Below, piece by piece: positions 1 to 5,609 of a stretch of 7,905 bases of DNA. Made by a program: the position numbers and the translations under genes. A model generated the notes under the pieces. The model was not told where the DNA came from. It saw nothing but the letters and a program-made list of their open reading frames with translations, and searched no databases. The first letter of the stretch is position 1. The number at the start of each line of letters is the position of its first letter. This stretch comes from Rickettsiales bacterium (GTDB lineage Bacteria > Pseudomonadota > Alphaproteobacteria > Rickettsiales > UBA3002): the NCBI GenBank assembly GCA_021300075.1, contig JAJTIB010000121.1:1-7905 (forward strand). Direction: 5' to 3'.

Positions 1-525
1 CGGGCTTGGGAAGTGGTAAACCTCGTGCTCGTAACCTGTGCTGCCGTCATCGGGGGTGAATTTCATGACGAGCCGCCCGGGGCGATCCACCACCAGATCG
101 GTCGCCCGGTACTGGTCGCCAAACGCATGGCGGCCAACAATAATGGGCGACACCCAGCCCGGCACATAGCGCGGGATGTTTTTGCAGATGATGGGGGCGC
201 GGAAAATCGTACCATCCAGAATATTGCGGATCGTGCCGTTGGGCGAGGGATACATGCGCTTCAGGCCAAATTCTTTCACCCGCGCCTCATCCGGTGTGAT
301 GGTCGCGCATTTAATGCCCACCCCGTGTTTTTTAATGGCTTCGGCCGCAGCGACGGTGATTTTATCATCCGTCGCGTCGCGTTTTTCAATGCCGAGATCG
401 TAATAATCGAGCGTGATATCGAGAAAGGGCAGAATGAGTTTATCCTTGATCATCTGCCAGATGATGCGGGTCATCTCGTCGCCATCGAGCTCCACCACCG
501 GAGTTTTCACCGTAATTTTCGCCAT
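1..525 (-). CDS. icd: NADP-dependent isocitrate dehydrogenase, N-terminal 175 residues (3' end outside window)
   Basis: This enzyme oxidatively decarboxylates isocitrate to 2-oxoglutarate with NADP in the cytoplasmic TCA cycle. I translated the minus strand from ATG 525-523, and the frame stays open for 175 codons to the left edge, so the C-terminal part lies outside the window. The protein begins MAKITVKTPVVELDGDEMTR, typical of the eukaryote-type (homodimeric) isocitrate dehydrogenases common in alphaproteobacteria, not the E. coli type. The substrate-binding segment SPNGTIRN is at about residues 94-101, and GRHAFGDQYRAT at 131-142 contains the arginine equivalent to human IDH1 R132. A GAGGAA ribosome binding site (531-536) lies 5 nt before the start. 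The gene is divergent from the tRNA-Arg. No clear promoter was found upstream of it. Family assignment is secure from motifs; the cofactor is inferred from the family. Confidence 0.95.
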   Translation of the reverse strand, partial: MAKITVKTPVVELDGDEMTRIIWQMIKDKLILPFLDITLDYYDLGIEKRDATDDKITVAAAEAIKKHGVGIKCATITPDEARVKEFGLKRMYPSPNGTIRNILDGTIFRAPIICKNIPRYVPGWVSPIIVGRHAFGDQYRATDLVVDRPGRLVMKFTPDDGSTGYEHEVYHFPSP

Positions 526-624
526 GCCAGTTCCTCACGCAAAAGATTCGGCATAGCGCATACCATAGATGCAGGGGCAATCAAGCGGCACTGCAGCAAT
601 CGAGGGATAGTGGCAGAGGCCACA

Positions 625-642
625 CGCGCAATCGCTTGCGCG
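625..642. repeat. 18-bp perfect inverted repeat (7-bp arms, 4-nt spacer)
   Basis: CGCGCAA at 625-631 and its exact complement TTGCGCG at 636-642 are separated by TCGC. The right arm coincides with the proposed -35 hexamer of the tRNA-Arg promoter. It could be a small operator or a hairpin at the 5' side of the promoter. Nothing in the window identifies a regulator, so the role is inference. Confidence 0.45.
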
Positions 643-664
643 AAGGTGGCGCGGCGGTTATTTA
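636..664 (+). promoter_or_regulatory. Probable sigma70-type promoter for tRNA-Arg(CCU)
   Basis: TTGCGC (636-641) and TATTTA (659-664) are separated by 17 nt. Transcription would start near 671, about 5 nt before the mature tRNA at 676. The -35 matches the consensus at four of six positions, and the position is right for a tRNA promoter. The 83 nt between the tRNA and putA show no strong promoter or terminator, so this promoter may also contribute to putA transcription. Confidence 0.45.
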
Positions 665-675
665 TCAGCGCCAAT

Positions 676-752
676 GGGGTCGTAGCTCAGCTGGATAGAG
701 CACTGGTTTCCTAAACCGGGGGCCGCGCGTTCGAATCGCGCCGATCCCACCA
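676..752 (+). tRNA. tRNA-Arg (anticodon CCT), CCA encoded
   Basis: A complete cloverleaf can be drawn. The acceptor stem pairs GGGGTCG (676-682) with CGATCCC (742-748), with one G-U. The D stem is GCTC/GAGC. The anticodon stem CTGGT/ACCGG encloses the 7-nt loop TTCCTAA, with anticodon CCT at 710-712, reading AGG codons. The variable loop has 5 nt, and the T stem GCGCG/CGCGC encloses TTCGAAT. Discriminator A is at 749 and CCA at 750-752. It lies between divergent icd and putA. A second, degenerate tRNA-Arg-like gene occurs at 4040-4117 on the other strand. Confidence 0.96.
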
Positions 753-835
753 ACCTTCGCGTATTCCTGCGACCACACACATCGCTTATCATGTGCCGCG
801 CTTTACTTTTTCGCCCATCATGGCAAGGTCAAATC

Positions 836-3800
836 ATGAATATTTCTCCTCAGCTCGACCAGCTCAGCGCCCGGGCGCTTGAAGACGAAACCCAGGCCGT
901 TAGTCACTTACTGACGCAGGTAACGCCGCTGACGGCGCTTGATAACGCGATTCGCGCCCGCGCTGAGCATTTTATCGCCAGACAACGCAGTATCGGCCCA
1001 GGCACTACCATTGAAGCATTTTTGCAGACCTATGGGCTTTCAACCAAAGAAGGCATCGCCATGCTCTGCCTGGCGGAAGCTCTGCTGCGAATTCCCGACG
1101 CCACCACTGCGGATGCACTGATTGAAGATACCTTCCAAAGCGGCAACTGGAAACAACATCTGGGCGAGGGCGAAACCACGCTGATGCAGGCCTCAAGCTG
1201 GGCGCTGATGCTGACCGGCGGTGTGCTGAAGCTGGGGCAGGAGGAGAGCATCTCGGGCTGGTTCGGCGGACTTATTAAGCGCGCCGGAGAGCCCGTCATC
1301 CGCCAGGCACTCAAGGCTGGTATGGGTTTTATTGGTGGTCATTTCGTGATGGGTGAAACCATACCCGCCGCCATCGCCAACGCCGCCGCCGCCGAAAAAC
1401 AAGGTTACCGAATTTCTTACGACATCCTCGGCGAAGGCGCTCGCACCAACGCCCAGGCCGAGCATTATCTTGGCGCCTATCTGCTAGCCATTGGCGACAT
1501 CGCCAAGAACGCGCCAGAAGGTGACTTGCTTGACCGGCCGGGAATCTCCGTCAAGCTCTCGGCGCTCCATCCGCGCTACAGTTATTTGCAGCGCGACCGC
1601 GTGATGACAGAACTTCTGCCGCGCCTTAAGGCCATTTTGCGCGAAGCAATGCGCCACCGGATCAGCGTCGCGCTCGATGCCGAAGAAGCCACCCGCCTAG
1701 ACCTTCATCTCGAGATTTATCAGCAGCTTCTGAACGATCCGGAATTCCAGAATTTCGACGGGATCGGATTTGTGCTGCAAGCCTACCAGAAGCGCGCCGT
1801 TCACGCCGTGCCCCTCCTCGCGGCGATGGCCAAAGCGGCCAAGCGACGCCTGCCCATTCGACTGGTCAAAGGCGCGTATTGGGACAGCGAAATTAAAACC
1901 GCCCAAATGGAGGGACTCTCAGGCTACCCCGTTTTTACCCGCAAGGAACATACCGACCTGTCCTACCTCGCCTGTGCCCGGACAATGCTGGCGTCGGGCA
2001 ACACGCTCTATCCTCAATTCGCTACCCATAATGCACTAACGGTCGCGAGCATTATGGCGCTGGCGCATCACGCGGGACGTACCCCTTGCGACTTTGAGTT
2101 CCAGCGTCTGCACGGCATGGGCGAGAGCCTGCATGATCAGCTTTTATCGGTTGAAGGGGGTCTTCTCCCCTTCGCACCCGCACAAAAATACCGCAGTCGC
2201 ATTTATGCACCCGTAGGCGCGCATAAGGACCTGCTGGCCTACCTCATCCGCCGCCTGCTTGAAAACGGCGCCAACAGCTCCTTTGTGCATCTGCTGCTCG
2301 ATCAGGCAACGCCGATCGCCACCCTCACCGAAAGCCCGGTAGCCATTATCCAGCGTCATGCGACCATACCCAACCCCCTCATTCCCTTACCCATCGATCT
2401 TTATGGCAATCGCAAAAACTCTCGCGGCATCAACCCCCATTACCGCCATGAATTTGCACGCATAGAGCAGGCACTCACCCCGCTACTGAAACAAAAAATC
2501 GTACCGCCAACAGCCACATCACTTAGCGCTATAGACACCATCGTCGCCGATGCCCAGGGCGCTTGGCATAGGTGGGATGAAAGGGGTGTTGCCGCGCGCG
2601 CAGAAATCTTACGCCGCGCAGCGAGCGAACTTGAGCAGGCGGAAATGAAATTTCTGTCGCTCCTGATGCGCGAGGGCAAAAAAACCTTCGCCGACGCAGT
2701 GGCGGAACTGCGCGAGGCGATCGATTTCTGTCGCTACTATGCCGCGCAGGCAGAGCGGTTATTTGCGCCTCAGGCTCTACCGGGTGCAACCGGCGAAAGT
2801 AATGTCCTAACCCTGCATGGTCGCGGCGTTTTTTTATGTATCAGCCCGTGGAATTTTCCGCTCGCCATTTTCATTGGCCAGATTGCCGCCGCTTTGGTGA
2901 GTGGCAACAGCGTAGTGGCCAAGCCCGCTGAACAGACGCCCGCCATTGCCGCCGAAGCTGTGCGTCTGCTGCTCGCCGCCGGCGTTCCATCGGAAGTCCT
3001 GCAACTGGTGGTGGGAGAGGGCGAAACCGTGGGTGCTGCACTGGTGCAACATCCGGCGATTGCCGGTGTATGCTTTACCGGCTCGACGACAGTCGCCAAA
3101 CATATCAACCGTCAACTGGCGAGTAAAGACGGACCAATCGTGCCTTTGATTGCCGAGACAGGCGGACAGAATGTGATGATCGTCGATTCCTCAGCCCTTC
3201 TTGAGCAGGCCTGCGACGATATCATCGGGAGTGCCTTTGGCTCGGCCGGCCAACGCTGCTCGGCACTGCGCGCCGTGTTCGTGCAGGAAGACGTGGCGGA
3301 GGATTTGAAAAAACTTCTCATCGGCGCGATGGATGGGTTGCGTCTGGGCGACCCGACTGATTTTGCAACCGACATTGGTCCGGTGAATGATGCCGCAGCG
3401 AAAGCAACGCTGAGCGCCCATATCACCGCCATGAAAAACCGCGCTGCATGGTGGCATGCTGCACCAATACCCGATACCGCGCTTGACCCCTGTTTCGTTC
3501 CGCCGCATCTTTTTGCGCTATCAAACTTAAATGAGTTAACCGAAGAACATTTCGGCCCTGTCTTGCATTTTCTTACCTATAAAGCGGCAGAATTAGACCA
3601 CGTCATCGCCGCAATTCACGCGACCGGTTACGGGCTTACTTTTGGTCTGCAAACGCGACTCAGGGGTAAAATGGAGGAAATTTTAGGCCGCGTTCATGTT
3701 GGCAACCGCTATGTCAATCGCTCGATGATTGGCGCCGTAGTTGGTGTGCAGCCCTTTGGAGGCGAAGGCATGTCAGGAACCGGCCCCAAGGCAGGCGGGC

Positions 3801-3886
3801 CTCATTACCTGCTGCGTTTCTGCCATGAGCGCAGCACAAGCATCAATACCGCCGCCATCGGCGGCAATGTGGAGTTACTGAAGTGA
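836..3886 (+). CDS. putA: Bifunctional proline dehydrogenase / L-glutamate gamma-semialdehyde dehydrogenase PutA (short, type A-like)
   Basis: PutA oxidises proline to pyrroline-5-carboxylate using FAD, then the hydrolysed semialdehyde to glutamate using NAD. I start it at ATG 836, giving 1016 aa, because AAGG (825-828) sits 7 nt upstream; an in-frame ATG at 791 would add 15 unlikely residues. Residues about 1-190 form the arm and helical domain. The proline dehydrogenase barrel spans about 196-480, with RLVKGAYWDSEIK at 342-354 and the substrate-binding arginine pair R472-R473 in LLAYLIRRLLENGANSS. The aldehyde dehydrogenase half has SPWNFP (about 671-676), FTGST (747-751), catalytic-type E774 in ETGGQN, nucleophile C808 in GQRCSALR, and GGEGMSGTGPKAGG from 975. 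There is no N-terminal ribbon-helix-helix domain, as in E. coli PutA, and no extra C-terminal domain, so it should not repress its own gene. It converged on lpdA before the 3889-5610 block was inserted. Confidence 0.97.
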   Translation: MNISPQLDQLSARALEDETQAVSHLLTQVTPLTALDNAIRARAEHFIARQRSIGPGTTIEAFLQTYGLSTKEGIAMLCLAEALLRIPDATTADALIEDTFQSGNWKQHLGEGETTLMQASSWALMLTGGVLKLGQEESISGWFGGLIKRAGEPVIRQALKAGMGFIGGHFVMGETIPAAIANAAAAEKQGYRISYDILGEGARTNAQAEHYLGAYLLAIGDIAKNAPEGDLLDRPGISVKLSALHPRYSYLQRDRVMTELLPRLKAILREAMRHRISVALDAEEATRLDLHLEIYQQLLNDPEFQNFDGIGFVLQAYQKRAVHAVPLLAAMAKAAKRRLPIRLVKGAYWDSEIKTAQMEGLSGYPVFTRKEHTDLSYLACARTMLASGNTLYPQFATHNALTVASIMALAHHAGRTPCDFEFQRLHGMGESLHDQLLSVEGGLLPFAPAQKYRSRIYAPVGAHKDLLAYLIRRLLENGANSSFVHLLLDQATPIATLTESPVAIIQRHATIPNPLIPLPIDLYGNRKNSRGINPHYRHEFARIEQALTPLLKQKIVPPTATSLSAIDTIVADAQGAWHRWDERGVAARAEILRRAASELEQAEMKFLSLLMREGKKTFADAVAELREAIDFCRYYAAQAERLFAPQALPGATGESNVLTLHGRGVFLCISPWNFPLAIFIGQIAAALVSGNSVVAKPAEQTPAIAAEAVRLLLAAGVPSEVLQLVVGEGETVGAALVQHPAIAGVCFTGSTTVAKHINRQLASKDGPIVPLIAETGGQNVMIVDSSALLEQACDDIIGSAFGSAGQRCSALRAVFVQEDVAEDLKKLLIGAMDGLRLGDPTDFATDIGPVNDAAAKATLSAHITAMKNRAAWWHAAPIPDTALDPCFVPPHLFALSNLNELTEEHFGPVLHFLTYKAAELDHVIAAIHATGYGLTFGLQTRLRGKMEEILGRVHVGNRYVNRSMIGAVVGVQPFGGEGMSGTGPKAGGPHYLLRFCHERSTSINTAAIGGNVELLK

Positions 3887-3888
3887 TT

Positions 3889-3950
3889 TAAATATGCACG
3901 GCGCGGCCATCAACGGCGAGCGCCGCTTCTTTGACGGCCTCGCTCAGCGT
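3889..3950 (-). repeat. Displaced copy of the lpdA 3' end (62-bp direct repeat, left copy; candidate att site)
   Basis: These 62 bases are identical to 5611-5672, in the same orientation. On the minus strand they encode the last 20 residues of dihydrolipoyl dehydrogenase (TLSEAVKEAALAVDGRAVHI). With base 3888 the frame ends in TAA, whereas the intact lpdA ends in TAG. The copy begins 2 bp after the putA stop. Identity ends sharply at 3951/5673. No start codon or upstream lpdA sequence accompanies it, so it is a gene fragment, not a gene. The repeat itself is certain; reading it as a recombination site is inference. Confidence 0.9.
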
Positions 3951-3951
3951 C

Positions 3952-3971
3952 CCGCCGTGAGCGGCGGTTTT
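3952..3971 (+). terminator. Probable rho-independent terminator downstream of putA
   Basis: CCGCCG (3952-3957) pairs perfectly with CGGCGG (3962-3967) across a TGAG tetraloop and is followed by TTTT (3968-3971). It lies 65 nt after the putA stop, just inside the inserted block. The T tract is short, so efficiency is uncertain. It would stop putA transcripts from running antisense into the tRNA-like and membrane-protein genes. Confidence 0.55.
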
Positions 3972-3992
3972 GCGCCGCGTAGCGAGCGAGAC

Positions 3993-4022
3993 GCATAAAA
4001 AATTATGTGTAATTATTTATGC
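3993..4022. repeat. AT-rich inverted repeat (13-bp arms, 12 of 13 paired, TGTG spacer)
   Basis: GCATAAAAAATTA (3993-4005) and TAATTATTTATGC (4010-4022) are complementary at 12 of 13 positions around TGTG. It lies between the left 62-bp repeat and the 3' end of the tRNA-like gene, in an AT-rich stretch unlike its surroundings. It may be a recombinase or regulator binding site of the element, or a weak transcript-end hairpin for the tRNA-like RNA. The sequence does not decide between these. Confidence 0.5.
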
Positions 4023-4039
4023 AACTGACTATAGTACGC

Positions 4040-4117
4040 AGGTGGGACCGAGATGATTCGAACTTCCGACCCGCAGTTTAGGGAAACTGCTGCTTTATCC
4101 AGCTGAGCTGAGGCCCA
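4040..4117 (-). pseudogene. Degenerate tRNA-Arg(CCT)-like gene with an 8-nt anticodon loop
   Basis: Read on the minus strand this aligns along its whole length with the tRNA-Arg at 676-752. The D region (GCTCAGCTGGATA) and T loop (TTCGAAT) are preserved. The differences damage the fold. The acceptor stem has end mismatches, or a bulge if shifted by one base. The D stem has a C-A pair and the T stem an A-A pair. The 3' end reads ACCT, not ACCA. The anticodon stem GCAGT/ACTGC is perfect but encloses TTCCCTAA, 8 nt, with one extra C compared with TTCCTAA in the intact tRNA. A good promoter precedes it. It is most likely a decaying tRNA pseudogene; a transcribed tRNA-like RNA or a +1 frameshift suppressor is possible. 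Confidence 0.6.
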
Positions 4118-4126
4118 CGGGTGCGA

Positions 4127-4154
4127 AGATTAGCGATTTACATCATTTGTGCAA
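4127..4154 (-). promoter_or_regulatory. Promoter-like sequence for the tRNA-like gene
   Basis: On the minus strand TTGCAC (4154-4149) and TAATCT (4132-4127) are 16 nt apart. The predicted start near 4120 is a few bases before the tRNA-like 5' end at 4117. The -35 matches the sigma70 consensus at five of six positions and the -10 at four. The placement suggests the tRNA-like gene has its own transcription start and is not only an operon tail. Confidence 0.5.
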
Positions 4155-4172
4155 GACTGCCGGGTAAAAAGG

Positions 4173-4766
4173 CTATTTCGCGCGCTCGGGCAGCGATTTC
4201 ATTTTGCCGTCATGCTGCATTTCTTTTGCAGAAATTCTTGCCTGAGGAGCTGTTGCAGCCAGTTCCAGCCTGAGTGATTCGTTTTCCGTTCGCAATTCTT
4301 CGTCGCTTGGTTTTACGGGCTGCAAATGCTTCAGCCGCTCTGCCACTGGCACAATATCAAGCCGTTCCTGCTCTTTATTACGCCAGAGATGATAAATGAA
4401 CGGTATAGTGCCGATTTCAAACCCTTTCAGAAAATTCCAAGTATCCTTCGTGCGCGCTAATCGTGTTTCAGATGAAAAAATAAGATTAAAGGGATGCAAC
4501 CGTTGAACCTCCTCGATTTCGATTTTCATTCCGGTTGTATGTTTTGCCGTTTTCAAGAACAGCTTCTCATAGGCGGAATAAATAATGGTCGGGCTACCAT
4601 CGAGTAGGTAAATTTTATTTTTCCCCAAGCGACCAACAGTAAAGGTCGCAAGGCCGGAAAGAATCGGTAATGCACCCCAGAACAGAGATTGTTTTGCATA
4701 ATCCCAAAAGGAAAGATTCTGGCTTTTGCGCTGCTCAAACGGCTTGGGCTGGTAAATATCCACCAT
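4173..4766 (-). CDS. Unknown two-segment membrane protein with C-terminal coiled coil (197 aa), paralog of the upstream gene
   Basis: I do not recognise the family. The product has a short polar N-terminus and a hydrophobic segment at about residues 27-46 (LFWGALPILSGLATFTV). A mixed loop of about 60 residues follows, then a weaker hydrophobic segment at about 111-128 (NFLKGFEIGTIPFIYHLW). A charged tail starts with WRNKEQERL and contains a short predicted coiled coil, SDEELRTENESLRLELA (154-170), and a late MQHDG. The same layout and several of the same words (LPI..G, LGK, WR..E..RL, KPSD.EL..EN..LR, QH.G) occur in the neighbouring 252-aa protein. The ATG at 4766 is 6 nt after the neighbour's stop and has no good ribosome binding site, so translation is probably coupled. 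Sampled sequence here is about 40% G+C, below lpdA. No catalytic motif is visible. That it is a real gene is well supported by the paralogy. Confidence 0.75.
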   Translation of the reverse strand: MVDIYQPKPFEQRKSQNLSFWDYAKQSLFWGALPILSGLATFTVGRLGKNKIYLLDGSPTIIYSAYEKLFLKTAKHTTGMKIEIEEVQRLHPFNLIFSSETRLARTKDTWNFLKGFEIGTIPFIYHLWRNKEQERLDIVPVAERLKHLQPVKPSDEELRTENESLRLELAATAPQARISAKEMQHDGKMKSLPERAK

Positions 4767-4772
4767 ATGGCA

Positions 4773-5531
4773 TTACGCGATCTGTTGTTCTATGGGTTCT
4801 TTGGCCAAGCCCTCATGCTGCACCTGACTGACGGTGGTGGGGGGGTTTTTCGCAAGCATCTGGCGCAGGCGCTTATTTTCTTCCACCAGCTCAGAATCTG
4901 AAGGCTTGAACAGTTCAATCCTTGAAATATCGCGGTTAATTTCTTCCGCTGCCAGGCGCTGAGATTCCTGCTTCCGCCACTCCTGATACCCAACCGCAAT
5001 ACCCCCGCCGGTGAGACCCAGCCACCCCAGACCTGCGGCTCCGAACATTTTTGCCGCTCTATTCAGATTTTCGGTAGGAATACCAAGTGCTTTCTTAACT
5101 GCCAATGCTTCTTCAATCTTGGCCTCTTTCAAAAAACGTTTGAGGCTCGATGCATTCTCTATGTTGAATTGGGGATCGGTTTGTCTGATTCTGGCGAGTG
5201 TTTCGGCTGCCACCTCAGAAATTTTAACCCCGGCCCTGTTTAGGTTGTCTTTCGTAATCTTACTGGCATGGCGCGCAACATCATCCGCATGGCTCAAACC
5301 ATCAAAAAATTTGGGTCTTAGGGCACGAATGGGCTTGCCAAGTGTAAACCAGCCTACCGCCGCCGCCGCCGCGCCAGCCACAATTGGCAGAAAAATCTGT
5401 ATTCCCGTCACCCAGGCGAAGCGCTTGATGCTCAGATCTTCTGCGTGTTTGGTTTCAAATTCGGCGGTGCTATCCGGGGAAGGATATGACTTTTCACCGT
5501 CTTTTGCGGCAGATTCCTTATGCTTTGCCAT
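4773..5531 (-). CDS. Unknown membrane protein with C-terminal coiled coil (252 aa), paralog of the downstream gene
   Basis: I do not recognise the family. I start at ATG 5531 because AAGGAGG (5543-5537) lies 5 nt upstream; the in-frame GTG at 5537 overlaps that site. Residues 1-36 are polar and charged, with no cleavable-looking signal peptide. A strong hydrophobic segment follows at about 38-64 (QIFLPIVAGAAAAAVGWF). The middle, about 75-160, is mostly helical and charged (ISEVAAETLARIRQ, SLKRFLKEAKIEEALAVKKALG). A glycine-rich hydrophobic segment spans about 162-182. The tail has WRKQESQRL, then the coiled coil SDSELVEENKRLRQML (211-226), and QVQHEG. If both segments cross the membrane, the N- and C-termini are on the same side. 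It is the first of two genes, begins 79 nt after the lpdA stop, and may be read through from that operon. Confidence 0.78.
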   Translation of the reverse strand: MAKHKESAAKDGEKSYPSPDSTAEFETKHAEDLSIKRFAWVTGIQIFLPIVAGAAAAAVGWFTLGKPIRALRPKFFDGLSHADDVARHASKITKDNLNRAGVKISEVAAETLARIRQTDPQFNIENASSLKRFLKEAKIEEALAVKKALGIPTENLNRAAKMFGAAGLGWLGLTGGGIAVGYQEWRKQESQRLAAEEINRDISRIELFKPSDSELVEENKRLRQMLAKNPPTTVSQVQHEGLAKEPIEQQIA

Positions 5532-5536
5532 CCCCA

Positions 5537-5543
5537 CCTCCTT
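5537..5543 (-). promoter_or_regulatory. Strong ribosome binding site deciding the start of the 252-aa gene
   Basis: AAGGAGG on the minus strand, 5 nt before ATG 5531, is a near-perfect Shine-Dalgarno sequence. It is stronger than those of icd and putA, while the downstream 197-aa gene and lpdA have none that is clear. Because the site overlaps the possible GTG start at 5537, it excludes that start. Confidence 0.75.
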
Positions 5544-5609
5544 TTAGAATACTGGAGATAGTTTACCCTGAAAAAATGGCGAAAATTATGAAGATTTCGT
5601 TAAGACTGG

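Noticed and set aside
556..584. TTGATT (584-579, minus) as -35 of an icd promoter
   Set aside because: No acceptable -10 hexamer occurs at 16-18 nt spacing; TATGCG at 16 nt matches only weakly.
13..714. Long plus-strand open frame of 233 codons at the left end
   Set aside because: It lies antisense to icd, whose minus-strand translation matches isocitrate dehydrogenase throughout, and it runs into the tRNA-Arg. It is a shadow frame.
791..835. Upstream ATG at 791 as putA start (1031 aa)
   Set aside because: The ATG at 836 has an AAGG ribosome binding site at proper spacing, and the extra 15 residues (MCRALLFRPSWQGQI) look like translated leader.
4040..4117. Functional tRNA-Gly(CCC), from the CCC in the loop
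   Set aside because: The loop is 8 nt, so the anticodon is ambiguous, and the body aligns with the local tRNA-Arg(CCT). The acceptor and T stems contain mismatches and CCA is missing.
5532..5537. GTG at 5537 as start of the 252-aa gene
   Set aside because: The GTG overlaps the AAGGAGG Shine-Dalgarno sequence that serves ATG 5531.
5546..5574. TTTTCA-17-TATTCT as a minus-strand promoter for the membrane-protein genes
   Set aside because: Both boxes match only four of six positions, and the predicted start near 5539 would fall inside the ribosome binding site and remove most of it.
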